NCBI GenBank assembly: GCA_037446395.1
Contig: JBBIIP010000037.1
Span: forward strand, 1-21,087
DNA length: 21,087 nucleotides
Source of the DNA: JAAYJT01 sp037446395
GTDB taxonomy: Bacteria > Bacteroidota > Bacteroidia > Bacteroidales > JAAYJT01
Direction: 5' to 3'
The notes below the pieces were generated by a model, which was not told the origin of the DNA, ran no database searches, and saw only the letters and a list, made by a program, of their open reading frames with translations. Numbering within the stretch: the stretch's first letter is position 1; every line of letters starts with the position of its first letter. This document shows positions 1 to 7,698 of the stretch, piece by piece. A program made the position numbers and the translations under genes.

Positions 1-13
1 AAGGGTGACACTT

Positions 14-45
14 AAACTCCCTGTTCCGCAGGGCAGGGAGTTTTT
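14..45 (+). terminator. Rho-independent terminator of an upstream unit
   Basis: A 10-bp perfect stem, AAACTCCCTG (14-23) with CAGGGAGTTT (34-43), encloses a 10-nt loop and runs into T41-T45. It probably ends a plus-strand gene that lies before the window. It is the first of two tandem hairpins. Confidence 0.7.
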
Positions 46-49
46 AAAT

Positions 50-76
50 ACCGCCTGTGGCGGTCAAATTTTTTTT
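50..76 (+). terminator. Second tandem terminator hairpin
   Basis: ACCGCC (50-55), a 3-nt loop and GGCGGT (59-64) form a short GC-rich hairpin, followed after four bases by eight T residues (69-76). It sits directly behind the first hairpin and looks like a back-up terminator for the same upstream unit. From 77 to about 270 I see no gene or clear signal. Confidence 0.55.
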
Positions 77-270
77 GGATTACACTACGATTTGCCGGTA
101 TAAGACCTGTTATGATCTCCTATTGGCAGTATTCCAATTGACAAAAGATTTTCACAAAGAATACAAATATCCTGTGGGCCAAAGCATTATAAGCAAACTA
201 TAGAACTGTTCACTTTAATAATGTCCCCTTTGTGAGTTTAATCTACCCTAAACAACAAAAGTATTCATCA

Positions 271-303
271 TTGTTGTACGAATCCATGATTTTTGTATTT
301 TTG
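271..303 (+). promoter_or_regulatory. Bacteroidota-type promoter of the tRNA pair
   Basis: TATTTTTG at 296-303 is an exact match to the Bacteroidota -7 box TAnnTTTG. A TTGTTG stretch (271-276) lies 19 nt upstream, where the -33 TTG/TTTG element belongs. Transcription would start near 310, about 45 nt before the mature tRNA-Ser. The strength of both boxes fits a stable-RNA promoter; the start site itself is inferred. Confidence 0.65.
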
Positions 304-355
304 CGCTCCCAATTTAAAAGGCAAAATCATTAAAAACGTTCTTTAAACATAAATT

Positions 356-442
356 GGTGAGGTGGGTGAGTGGCTTAAACCAACAGTTTGCTAAACTGTC
401 GTACTGGAAACGGTACCGGGGGTTCGAATCCCCCCTTCACCG
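356..442 (+). tRNA. tRNA-Ser (anticodon GCU)
   Basis: Acceptor arm GGTGAGG (356-362) pairs with CTTCACC (435-441), with one G-U pair and discriminator G442. The anticodon stem ACAGT/ACTGT encloses loop TTGCTAA, giving anticodon GCU (reads AGC/AGU). A long variable arm with GTAC/GTAC stem is typical of class II tRNA-Ser. The T arm is GGGGG-TTCGAAT-CCCCC. CCA is not encoded, so it must be added after transcription. It lies 11 nt before the tRNA-Pro gene and is probably on the same transcript. Confidence 0.96.
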
Positions 443-453
443 CAAAATATTTT

Positions 454-528
454 CGGGGTATAGCGCAGCCCGGCTAGCGCACCTGGTTTGGGACCAGGGG
501 GTCGTAGGTTCGAATCCTACTACCCCGA
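454..528 (+). tRNA. tRNA-Pro (anticodon UGG)
   Basis: Acceptor arm CGGGGTA (454-460) pairs with TACCCCG (521-527), discriminator A528. The anticodon stem CCTGG/CCAGG encloses loop TTTGGGA, giving anticodon UGG, which can read all proline codons. The T loop is TTCGAAT with a GTAGG/CCTAC stem. No CCA is encoded. It is followed within 10 nt by a terminator, so the two tRNAs form a small dicistronic unit. Confidence 0.96.
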
Positions 529-534
529 CAAAGA

Positions 535-572
535 AGAGATTGCATCGTTTACGAGTCGGTCTCTTTTTTTTT
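535..572 (+). terminator. Terminator of the tRNA unit
   Basis: AGAGATTGCATCG (535-547) pairs with CGAGTCGGTCTCT (552-564) around a 4-nt loop, with two mismatches and two G-U pairs, and runs into a tract of nine T residues (564-572). It ends the tRNA-Ser/tRNA-Pro transcript. The remaining gap to 733 holds nothing I can identify. Confidence 0.75.
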
Positions 573-733
573 GCTAAGTATTGTGACAATGCTTCCGATG
601 GCGATCAAAGGGGCTGTAGTTTCTGCCCTAATTTTTGTTAAGGTCGAGGCATTGTGCTGCGAAACATAAAGCAGCGTCACTGCTATATAGTAATTTGTTG
701 TTGATAATGACGACAAAAAGTACCTCGTCAGAA

Positions 734-1423
734 TCAGCCTTTGAGGCTTATTTCGCTTAACCGATCGGGATCAATTAATTCAATCTCGTTGGATGTTATT
801 GCAATTAAACCGTCGTGCTTGAAACGGGTAAGTATTCGGGTAATGCTTTCGACTGACATTCCGGATAACTCAGCCAGTTCCTTGCGGCTGAGCTGCAGGG
901 GAAATTTATTCGATTTATAAATACGGTTGGCCAGGCAAAGCAATACATCAGCAAATCGTCCATAAGTTTGTTTCTGTGTCAGGCAAAAAAAACGTCCATA
1001 GGTGATCACACTATGCTCGGCCAGCAAACTAAACATTTTTGTAGCAAATTTTGCATTTGAATTCATAATTTGCATAAAAACCCCCATCTCAATCAGTTGC
1101 GCGGTGGAATCCATGTAGGCTTGTGCTGAATAGTAAAATACATGACTCCCCTCGAAACAGCTCGATAGGCCAATAATATTGTTTGGAGCCAGTATTCTCA
1201 ATACAAGATTATTTTTGCCACTTTCCATATATAGCCTTACCAATCCTTCGCGCAGGAAGATGATATGGCTCGCAAAAGATCCCTGTTTGCACAGAATTTC
1301 ACCGGCCTTGTAATTCACCACCAACATCTTTGACTTTATTATATCGTATTCCTCGGGTGTCAGAAGGTCGAAACATAAAACCTGGTTCTGGCTGATTGTG
1401 CAATAGCTCTTAATCTCACTCAT
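734..1423 (-). CDS. Crp/Fnr family transcriptional regulator
   Basis: A 229-residue protein with the Crp/Fnr architecture. An N-terminal cyclic-nucleotide-binding-like beta-barrel (about residues 20-140, with YKAGEILCKQGS and IIFLREGLVRLY) precedes a dimer helix and a C-terminal winged helix. The recognition-helix region reads LSRKELAELSGMSVESITR (about 178-196). Cysteines at 8, 17 and 45 do not make the four-Cys cluster pattern of E. coli FNR, so an iron-sulfur sensor cannot be claimed. It is transcribed divergently from the octaheme cytochrome operon, 192 nt away. That placement is the usual one for a local activator of anaerobic respiration genes, so it is the natural candidate regulator of 1616-5409. 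The ligand is unknown. Confidence 0.88.
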   Translation of the reverse strand: MSEIKSYCTISQNQVLCFDLLTPEEYDIIKSKMLVVNYKAGEILCKQGSFASHIIFLREGLVRLYMESGKNNLVLRILAPNNIIGLSSCFEGSHVFYYSAQAYMDSTAQLIEMGVFMQIMNSNAKFATKMFSLLAEHSVITYGRFFCLTQKQTYGRFADVLLCLANRIYKSNKFPLQLSRKELAELSGMSVESITRILTRFKHDGLIAITSNEIELIDPDRLSEISLKG

Positions 1424-1467
1424 ATCAAACAGTTTATAATTTAGGTATCAATATATCATAATAAAGA

Positions 1468-1481
1468 ATGACAAAGATCAT
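1468..1481. promoter_or_regulatory. Candidate Crp/Fnr-family operator
   Basis: ATGA-N6-TCAT is a perfect inverted repeat with the half-site spacing of Crp-type sites (TGA-N6-TCA core). It lies in the gap between the divergent Crp/Fnr regulator and the octaheme cytochrome gene, 45 nt from the regulator start. It is short and the region is AT-rich, so chance is possible. Its place nearer the regulator fits autoregulation better than activation of the cytochrome promoter. Confidence 0.3.
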
Positions 1482-1580
1482 AATTTATTTTGATTTACAG
1501 CATAAATTCTGTTGATCCAAATGTAATGAATTGTGTTTTAGTTTGGCTTATCGTCACTCGTACGTATGTAGTAAAGAGAA

Positions 1581-1588
1581 TATTTTTG
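1581..1588 (+). promoter_or_regulatory. -7 promoter box for the octaheme cytochrome operon
   Basis: TATTTTTG matches TAnnTTTG exactly and lies 27 nt before the ATG at 1616. No TTG/TTTG is present at the proper -33 distance; the nearest TTTG (1542-1545) is too far. A good -7 box without a -33 box is what an activator-dependent promoter would look like. Confidence 0.45.
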
Positions 1589-1615
1589 CAATTGAAAATG
1601 GTAATCATTTAAACT

Positions 1616-3211
1616 ATGACTAAAAGCCTTATTTCAAGACTAATTACCGTGCTGGTTGTGATGGTTTTGCCGGGTTTCATCGTTTATCAGACTTTCCGAC
1701 AAGCCAAGACAGAACTAATGCCTCATAAATATGAAGGTGCACTAAAATCAGAGCATGTTAAATCGGTAGATCATTCAAAATTTCCAATTCTCAACAAAGA
1801 ATTTAAACGTCCGCAAGACCTGACCGCGGCTTGTTTGTCTTGCCACACCGAGCGCGACAAAGAAATAATGGCCACGGCACATTGGACCTGGTTGCGAGAG
1901 GTTACAAGGCCTAATGGAGAGAAAGCGATGATTGGGAAGAGAAACATAATAAATAACTTCTGTACAGGCACCGCTGGAAATAACGGATCCTGTATGCGCT
2001 GTCATATAGGATATGGTTGGGCCGACAAGTCATTTGATTTTAACGAACCCACAAATATTGATTGTGTTGTTTGCCATGACCGCACAGGAACATATCTAAA
2101 AAAGAAAGGTGGCGCGGGTATGCCAAGCACTGTTGAAAACGCCACAAAGGAATTTCCTGTGCCCGACTACGCTTATGTTGCCCAAAATGTTGGTCTGCCC
2201 GACAGACATAATTGCGGTGTTTGTCACTTTGAAGGCGGTGGTAATAATAATGTAAAACATGGAGACCTGGAAAAGGCATTATTACATACCAATAAAAGTG
2301 TTGATGTGCACATGGCCGTTGATGGAAAGAATATGGTATGTATTGATTGTCACACAACCGAAAGGCACAATATTAAAGGAAGGCAGTATTCGGTTTCAGC
2401 CGAAAACAACAACCGAATCACCTGCGAACAGTGCCATACCGCTACACCACATGGCGATAAGATTATTGATCATCATTATAAAAAAGTAGCCTGCCAAACT
2501 TGCCATATCCCGGTTTATGCTAAAGTCAACTCCACGGTGATGTATTGGGACTGGTCGCAGGCAGGCGAGACAAAGGAAAACGGAGAGTTTATTACTGAGA
2601 TGGATACAGAAGGTAACCTTGACAAGTTATCCATTAAAGGCAGATTTGTGTGGGACAAAAATGTTCAACCCGACTACACTTGGTTCAATGGCACTGCTAC
2701 TCATTTTCTGTATGAAGACACCGTGACAGAAATTCCTGTAAAGATTAACCAGCTTTTCGGTAGTGCCTCCTGCCCTGACTCAAAAATATGGCCTATTAAA
2801 ATCCATCGTGGCAAGCAGCCATTTGATAGCGAATATAAAACCTTATTGAGTGTGAAAGTATTTGCAAAAGAAAAAGGCGAAGGCGCTTTCTGGCTCGACC
2901 TCGACTGGGATAAAGCAATACAAAAAGGAATGAGTTATGTTGACAGGCCATATAGCGGAAAATATGAATTTTTGGAAACTGAAGTCTATTGGCCTGTAAA
3001 CCACATGGTTTCTCCCAAAGAGCAATCGCTCAAATGTATAGACTGCCACACCCGAGATAATAGCCGGCTGGCTGGATTGAACGACTTTTACCTTCCAGGC
3101 CGCGATAGGTCAAAACTTGCAGATATCGGAGGTTATACCTTCATTGTGCTTGCCCTGCTTGGTGTATTCACCCACGCCATTCTCAGGATTTTTAGAAGCA
3201 AACAAGCCTAA
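1616..3211 (+). CDS. Octaheme c-type cytochrome, tetrathionate reductase (OTR) family
   Basis: The 531-residue protein has exactly eight CxxCH heme c motifs, with first Cys at residues 73, 126, 150, 200, 242, 270, 293 and 474. Seven are clustered and one stands alone after a gap of about 180 residues, as expected for the octaheme tetrathionate reductase family first described in Shewanella. An N-terminal hydrophobic stretch (about 7-25) exports or anchors it, and a second membrane helix (about 504-526) sits at the C-terminus. The hemes should therefore face the periplasm from the inner membrane. OTR enzymes reduce tetrathionate and also nitrite or hydroxylamine in vitro, so the physiological substrate here is open. 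The next gene, a cytochrome b 14 nt downstream, is the likely quinol-side electron donor. The rhodanese genes behind it favour a sulfur compound; that is inference. Confidence 0.88.
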   Translation: MTKSLISRLITVLVVMVLPGFIVYQTFRQAKTELMPHKYEGALKSEHVKSVDHSKFPILNKEFKRPQDLTAACLSCHTERDKEIMATAHWTWLREVTRPNGEKAMIGKRNIINNFCTGTAGNNGSCMRCHIGYGWADKSFDFNEPTNIDCVVCHDRTGTYLKKKGGAGMPSTVENATKEFPVPDYAYVAQNVGLPDRHNCGVCHFEGGGNNNVKHGDLEKALLHTNKSVDVHMAVDGKNMVCIDCHTTERHNIKGRQYSVSAENNNRITCEQCHTATPHGDKIIDHHYKKVACQTCHIPVYAKVNSTVMYWDWSQAGETKENGEFITEMDTEGNLDKLSIKGRFVWDKNVQPDYTWFNGTATHFLYEDTVTEIPVKINQLFGSASCPDSKIWPIKIHRGKQPFDSEYKTLLSVKVFAKEKGEGAFWLDLDWDKAIQKGMSYVDRPYSGKYEFLETEVYWPVNHMVSPKEQSLKCIDCHTRDNSRLAGLNDFYLPGRDRSKLADIGGYTFIVLALLGVFTHAILRIFRSKQA

Positions 3212-3225
3212 AACACCCCACCATT

Positions 3226-3852
3226 ATGAACAGCGAGCATTATAACAAAAATAAGGTTTTATACACAAAATTTGAACGATTCTGGCACTGGACCCAGATG
3301 GCCTTGGTTGTAATCCTGCTTATTACAGGGCTGGAAATCCACGGCGATATCCAGGTTTTTGGATTCGAATTTTCTGTGCGATTACATAATTCAGCCGCCT
3401 GGTTTTTCATCGGTCTAACCGCACTCACCATCTTTTGGATGATCACTGTTGGAAATTGGCGCAATTTTGTTCCGACCACGCGGTTATTCAGGGAACAGAT
3501 TGAATATTATGTTTCCGGCATATTTAGGAAAGCAAAACCACCAATCACAGAGAAAACATTTGAAAATAAATTCAACCCACTTCAACGAATTGTCTATCTG
3601 GCGCTTCTTATTGTTGCCTTCCCGGCTCAGATCATTACAGGATTGCTTTATATGTATTTTCGTTATCCGGGGAACCCTGTAGATGGTGCAATGCTGAAAA
3701 CAATTGCAATCACTCATACTATCTTTGCATTTCTTGTAATCGTTTTTCTGATCATACATCTTTACATGACAACGACCGGCACTAAAATCACAAGCCATGT
3801 GAAAGAAATGATTACAGGCGTGAGCGATCACCATTCGAACGAAATAAAATAG
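3226..3852 (+). CDS. Di-heme membrane cytochrome b (b561/PhsC-like)
   Basis: A 208-residue integral membrane protein with four predicted helices (about 22-40, 55-77, 120-142, 158-182). Histidines H21 (RFWHW), H54 (VRLHN), H164 and H178 are placed to ligate two b hemes, and a KFNPLQR segment precedes helix 3. This is the pattern of cytochrome b subunits of formate dehydrogenase, thiosulfate reductase and related b561-like quinol dehydrogenases. It starts 14 nt after the octaheme cytochrome, so it probably passes electrons between the menaquinone pool and that cytochrome. The direction (reduction or oxidation of the substrate) cannot be read from sequence. Confidence 0.85.
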   Translation: MNSEHYNKNKVLYTKFERFWHWTQMALVVILLITGLEIHGDIQVFGFEFSVRLHNSAAWFFIGLTALTIFWMITVGNWRNFVPTTRLFREQIEYYVSGIFRKAKPPITEKTFENKFNPLQRIVYLALLIVAFPAQIITGLLYMYFRYPGNPVDGAMLKTIAITHTIFAFLVIVFLIIHLYMTTTGTKITSHVKEMITGVSDHHSNEIK

Positions 3853-3874
3853 GCTAACTCTAATATTATTTAGA

Positions 3875-4384
3875 ATGAAAAAAAATGTATTAATAATCAT
3901 TGCTTTAGCAATGCTGGCTGGGTGCAGCAAAACTGAAAAATTTAGCAGCCCTGACGATATGGTCAAACAGGCATTAAAAACCGCAAACCTGATTACGCCT
4001 GAACAATTGCATGGTATGATGGAAAATTATGATCCATATACGCTGATAGACGTCAGGCAGGAATTAGAGCACTATCATGGATACATTCCAGGCTCGGTAA
4101 ATATTCCACGAGGAAGCCTTGAGTTCAGCATCGCCGATTCGACTTTCTGGGCTCAAACGGGTTTATATAAACCAGCCAAAGACGATAAAATAATTCTCTA
4201 TTGCCTTAAAGGTCAGCGCAGTGCGCTTGCAACAACCGCACTACACAGTTTAGGCTACAAAAATGTGTTATTGCTCGAAGGCGGATATAAAAAATGGGAA
4301 CTTACATATCCCAACATTTATGAAAAAGCCCTCGATAAACTATCAGGCCAAAGCGATAAGCCTGCCAAATCCGGAAGCTGTTAA
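3875..4384 (+). CDS. Rhodanese-domain lipoprotein
   Basis: A 169-residue protein with a type II signal peptide ending in lipobox LAGC (C17), so it is lipid-anchored in the envelope. A single rhodanese domain covers about residues 38-145. It has the conserved DVR (59-61), HGYIPGSVNIP and the active-site loop around C110 (YCLKGQRSA), followed by the GGYKKW motif. The catalytic Cys would carry a persulfide. It ends with an extra Cys at the last residue. It lies 22 nt after the cytochrome b gene and 35 nt before a second rhodanese lipoprotein. The likely job is accepting or delivering sulfane sulfur next to the octaheme cytochrome; partner and substrate are unproven. Confidence 0.88.
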   Translation: MKKNVLIIIALAMLAGCSKTEKFSSPDDMVKQALKTANLITPEQLHGMMENYDPYTLIDVRQELEHYHGYIPGSVNIPRGSLEFSIADSTFWAQTGLYKPAKDDKIILYCLKGQRSALATTALHSLGYKNVLLLEGGYKKWELTYPNIYEKALDKLSGQSDKPAKSGSC

Positions 4385-4419
4385 ATAAATAATATCTAAT
4401 TAAACCAAAACCAAAAATT

Positions 4420-5409
4420 ATGAAAAAGTTTTTAATTTACATGTTTTTTGCGCTGGTAATGCCAGCTCTGTTCATTACTAGTTGTAAAGACCCAGACGAT
4501 GGTGAACAAAACAAGTATGTTGTGCTGGCGGACTATATCAAGGCTCAAGGAACCAGTTTTGACCTTCCAGCAATGCACTCAACAGGCTGGGCAGTCACTG
4601 CCTCAACCCTGAATACAAACCTGGCCAACTATTTCATTATTGACCTTCGTGCTGCCGCCGATTTCAATGCAGGCAGGATCAGTGGCGCTGTGAACGCTAC
4701 CATGGTAAATCTGCTTGACGTTGCAAAAACTGCTCCAACAGGTAAGATCATTATCCTTGTTTGTTATAGTGGGCAAACCGCTGCCTTTGCCGTTCCTGCC
4801 TTACGACTGAGCGGATATCCAACTGCCGTTTTCCTGAAATGGGGCATGAGCGCATGGAATCAAACCAGGTTTGATGTATGGACAGCAAAAATCGGAAACA
4901 TTGCCACCCAACCCAGTCTGCATGCCAACTGGATTCCTTACGTTGCAACTCCCCTGTCTTTTGCACAACCTGTTGCACAGAAGATCCCAACCATCACAAG
5001 CAGCTTTACGACAGGTGCTGACATTCTGAAAGAAAGAATTACAAAGGTTCTGACCGAAGGCCCGCAATTTGTTCAGCCTGCTGATGTATTGGCAACACCC
5101 GCCAACTATTTTGTTGTTAATTACTGGACCGCACAAAATGTGATAGACAATGGAAACCACCACATCAAAGGCGCCTATAGGATTAACCCAATGACCCTCG
5201 CAGCAGGCGATATATCCCTGCTTGATCCTGCCAAAGTGATTGCTCCCTATTGCTGGACTGGACAAACATCAGCAGCCGTATCGTTCTACCTTAGGGTTTT
5301 AGGATACAATGCAAAGGGCGTACAGTGGGGATCAAATGCATTTTCAAATGCAACACTTACTGCAAACAAATGGCCAGAAAGCCCGCAGAATCTTCCGGTT
5401 GTGCCATAA
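4420..5409 (+). CDS. Two-domain rhodanese lipoprotein
   Basis: A 329-residue protein with a lipobox-like ITSC (C22) after a hydrophobic signal. Two rhodanese-like domains follow. The first (about 60-150) has IIDLRAAADF and the loop CYSGQTAA with C115. The second (about 215-315) has the loop CWTGQTSA with C278. In the second domain the usual D-R pair is replaced (VVNYWTAQN), so its fold or specificity may differ. Both domains keep a candidate catalytic Cys, unlike most tandem sulfurtransferases, where only the C-terminal one does. It is the last gene of the cytochrome operon, followed by a terminator 62 nt downstream. Function beyond envelope sulfur transfer is inferred. Confidence 0.83.
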   Translation: MKKFLIYMFFALVMPALFITSCKDPDDGEQNKYVVLADYIKAQGTSFDLPAMHSTGWAVTASTLNTNLANYFIIDLRAAADFNAGRISGAVNATMVNLLDVAKTAPTGKIIILVCYSGQTAAFAVPALRLSGYPTAVFLKWGMSAWNQTRFDVWTAKIGNIATQPSLHANWIPYVATPLSFAQPVAQKIPTITSSFTTGADILKERITKVLTEGPQFVQPADVLATPANYFVVNYWTAQNVIDNGNHHIKGAYRINPMTLAAGDISLLDPAKVIAPYCWTGQTSAAVSFYLRVLGYNAKGVQWGSNAFSNATLTANKWPESPQNLPVVP

Positions 5410-5471
5410 CAACCAGAGGTCTGGTGATACATAACCTTATGTTATTGCGCATAATTAACTTGTTATTTAGT

Positions 5472-5506
5472 AAAGCACCCCTGCAGATAGAACTGCAGGG
5501 GGCTTT
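5472..5506 (+). terminator. Terminator after the cytochrome/rhodanese operon
   Basis: AAAGC and CCCCTGCAG (5472-5486, one bulged A at 5477) pair fully with CTGCAGGGG and GCTTT (5493-5506) around a 6-nt loop. The stem is very strong, but the T tract is only three bases inside the stem plus scattered T residues. It lies between the rhodanese lipoprotein and the porin gene and so splits the block into two transcription units, perhaps with read-through. Confidence 0.7.
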
Positions 5507-5640
5507 AGTTCTTGACAGACAATAGGATGTATTTTGTTTGCAATTGCATGATATTTGTGTGCATCTGACCTGACAACCCATTATTAACCACTTTTATCAA
5601 ACTCGAGTCAATCACAATCAATTCATTAAAATTAATTCTT

Positions 5641-6696
5641 GTGAAATCATTTTCAATATTTTTAATCGCAACAATTGCCTTTTTTGTTGCTGCTAATCAA
5701 GTAATTGCACAAGGTTGTGCTCCTCCAAAAAGCACTGAAGGTGTTTCGGTTATTGGCTTTATACAACCGCAGTTTGAAACCAAATTTACTGCTGATGGTG
5801 CCAAAAATGCTTTTACATTTAACCGTGCCCGTATCGGTGTAACCGGATTAATTCCTTACGATTTCCTGTATTATGCTGTGGTTGAAACAAGCGCTTTCAA
5901 AGACAATAATCCGTTTTTATTGGACGCATTCATCTCTTATCAGCGATTTCCTTTTGCCAAAATCTCAATCGGGCAATTTAAATCACCCTTTACACTCGAA
6001 ATGAGCACTCCCTGCTCCGAACTGAACAGCATTTATCGCTCTGCTGCTGTCGTGAACCTAGTGAGTCCCGATCGCGACCTGGGCGTGATGCTATCGGGGT
6101 CTTTAAAAAACAGCCTTTTATCTTACAGCCTGGCCTTAACCAATGGCACGGGAAAAAGCGTGTTTGACAATAACCTCGGAAAAACCTTCCACAGCAGGGT
6201 GGTTTTAAACCCAATCAGCTTCCTTAAAATAGGTGGTGGCATACAATACGGTACCCATCCACCCTTTGCAGATACAATTTCTGAAGAGGATAAAAGATTC
6301 AGGTGGGCTGCCGATATGCAGATCAAATATAGCAACCTCGATGTTATCGCGGAATATGTGTATGGCAATGACAAAGGTTCGTATGTTGTTGGCGGAGGCT
6401 GTGGAGGTACACCTACAGTTGTAAGCGGTGACTTGAAAAGAAGTGGCTATTATGTTACTGCCATGTATAAGACTCCATGGAACCTTCAACCCCTTGTTAG
6501 ATTTGAGAGCTGGAATACTGACATGGCAAAAGTTGCTGAAGGTGTTAAAAAACCCATTGAAACAATAATGGCTTTTGGCTTAAATTATTGGTTTAACGAC
6601 TGGACCCGCTTCCAGGTCAATTACCTGTATAAAGCAGAAAAAAAGTTTGAAGTAAAAAATGATGAGCTGGTCGTACAGTTCCAGATCGTCTTTTAA
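5641..6696 (+). CDS. Outer membrane porin, phosphate-selective porin O/P-like
   Basis: A 351-residue beta-barrel protein. GTG at 5641 is the start because the signal peptide (MKSFSIFLIATIAFFVAANQ...AQ) begins there and no in-frame ATG lies upstream. After cleavage near residue 23 the protein shows alternating amphipathic strands with GFIQPQFE, FNRARIGV, YAVVE and IGQFKSPFT. These resemble the OprO/OprP-like porins common in Bacteroidota. It ends in phenylalanine (FQIVF), the usual last residue of outer membrane barrels. It is 14-23 nt before a periplasmic sulfurtransferase gene and probably co-transcribed with it. It may admit an anionic substrate for the neighbouring system, such as a sulfur oxyanion; phosphate is the family's textbook ligand. 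The choice is inference. Confidence 0.78.
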   Translation: MKSFSIFLIATIAFFVAANQVIAQGCAPPKSTEGVSVIGFIQPQFETKFTADGAKNAFTFNRARIGVTGLIPYDFLYYAVVETSAFKDNNPFLLDAFISYQRFPFAKISIGQFKSPFTLEMSTPCSELNSIYRSAAVVNLVSPDRDLGVMLSGSLKNSLLSYSLALTNGTGKSVFDNNLGKTFHSRVVLNPISFLKIGGGIQYGTHPPFADTISEEDKRFRWAADMQIKYSNLDVIAEYVYGNDKGSYVVGGGCGGTPTVVSGDLKRSGYYVTAMYKTPWNLQPLVRFESWNTDMAKVAEGVKKPIETIMAFGLNYWFNDWTRFQVNYLYKAEKKFEVKNDELVVQFQIVF

Positions 6697-6719
6697 TTAA
6701 CCATAAATCAGTGAAGTAT

Positions 6720-7562
6720 ATGAAAATCAAATTGTTCATGTTAGTACTCTTTACCTCAACCCTTGGCGCCCTGTTAGCTCAGGATGTGGTCTCGGTTGAG
6801 GATTTGACCAAAAATTTGAAAAACAAAGACCTGGTGATTATCAGCGCAGGCACAGAAGCCGAATATGCAAAAGTGCATATTGCCGGCGCAATCAGTGTGC
6901 CTTATAACAGTTTTGATAAAGCAGGTACCCCTGAAGGATTGCTCGTCGAAGATGCCGAAATTGCTAAAATTCTTGGAGCAAAAGGTGTTTCAGACAAAAG
7001 CGCAATTGTTGTTTATGATGAATTTGACGGACGTTATGCAGGCCGTATGTATATGATACTTAAATACATGGGCGCAAAAGACGTTAAAGTTCTCAATGGT
7101 GGTATGGAAGCATGGAAAAAAGGCCGCAAACCGGTCACACGTAACCCTTCGACCATAGCCAAGACTGCTTTTAATGCCTCTCCCGCGAAAAAATATATGG
7201 CCGTGATCTCAGAAGTGGCTGCGCCCAAAGGCAATACAATTTTGCTTGATACCCGTTCGCCGGGTGAGTACAAAGGAGCGGAAAACAATAGCAAGGGTCA
7301 TATTCCGGGAGCAATCAATATGGAGTATAAAGAGCTGCTCGATGCCAACGCAATGCTGAAAAGCAATGCTGAACTGGAAAAAATCTATGCCAGCAAAGGA
7401 GTCACCAAGGATAAGGAGATTATTCTTTATTGCAACACCGGAGTGAAAACAGGCTTACATTTTCTTGCACTCGTTAATTTGCTGCAATATCCGAATGTAA
7501 AAGTGTATGACGGAAGTTTTAATGAGTGGGTACATATCAATCCCAACAAGGTTGCAAAGTAA
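6720..7562 (+). CDS. Periplasmic two-domain sulfurtransferase (thiosulfate/3-mercaptopyruvate type)
   Basis: The ATG at 6720 is preferred over a GTG at 6711 because the signal peptide MKIKLFMLVLFTSTLGALLA-Q starts cleanly there; this gives 280 residues. Two rhodanese domains have the SseA/TST layout. The N-terminal one (about 24-138) carries YDEFDGRYAGR in place of a Cys loop and is presumably structural. The C-terminal one (about 160-275) has LLDTRSPGEYKG, GHIPGAINM and active-site C238 (YCNTGVKTG). Unlike cytosolic SseA it is exported. It is the last gene before the terminator at 7589. Together with the two rhodanese lipoproteins upstream it brings the block to five rhodanese domains. Confidence 0.88.
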   Translation: MKIKLFMLVLFTSTLGALLAQDVVSVEDLTKNLKNKDLVIISAGTEAEYAKVHIAGAISVPYNSFDKAGTPEGLLVEDAEIAKILGAKGVSDKSAIVVYDEFDGRYAGRMYMILKYMGAKDVKVLNGGMEAWKKGRKPVTRNPSTIAKTAFNASPAKKYMAVISEVAAPKGNTILLDTRSPGEYKGAENNSKGHIPGAINMEYKELLDANAMLKSNAELEKIYASKGVTKDKEIILYCNTGVKTGLHFLALVNLLQYPNVKVYDGSFNEWVHINPNKVAK

Positions 7563-7588
7563 AATTCAATCCTTCAAATAGAACAAAG

Positions 7589-7614
7589 CGGAGCCCTGTG
7601 CTCCGTTTTTTTTT
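7589..7614 (+). terminator. Terminator after the sulfurtransferase gene
   Basis: CGGAGC (7589-7594), a 5-nt loop and GCTCCG (7600-7605) are followed by nine T residues (7606-7614). It ends the porin/sulfurtransferase unit and insulates it from the minus-strand ars cluster that converges on it. Confidence 0.88.
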
Positions 7615-7698
7615 GGCGCTATCTGGATGAGGTGCCTTCGAGATACCCTCGGTTTATTTCAGGATGAATTTGCCATAAATTGACAAGCTATAGTCATT

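Noticed and set aside
354..641. 95-codon open frame over the tRNA pair
   Set aside because: It starts at a TTG, runs through both tRNA genes and the terminator, and its translation only mirrors tRNA sequence.
660..735. Terminator for the Crp/Fnr gene
   Set aside because: A TGACGA/TCGTCA hairpin with an 11-base loop exists near 708-730, but it is short and lacks a T tract at its end.
734..1423. FNR-type oxygen sensor with an iron-sulfur cluster
   Set aside because: The cysteines at 8, 17 and 45 do not reproduce the FNR cluster spacing, so only the Crp/Fnr family is claimed.
4801..5265. 154-codon minus-strand open frame inside the tandem rhodanese gene
   Set aside because: It is a shadow of a clear coding region on the other strand; a similar case is 3484-3966 across the cytochrome b and rhodanese genes.
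5325..5525. 66-codon plus-strand frame crossing the end of the rhodanese lipoprotein
   Set aside because: It overlaps the real gene and runs through the terminator hairpin, with no family-like features.
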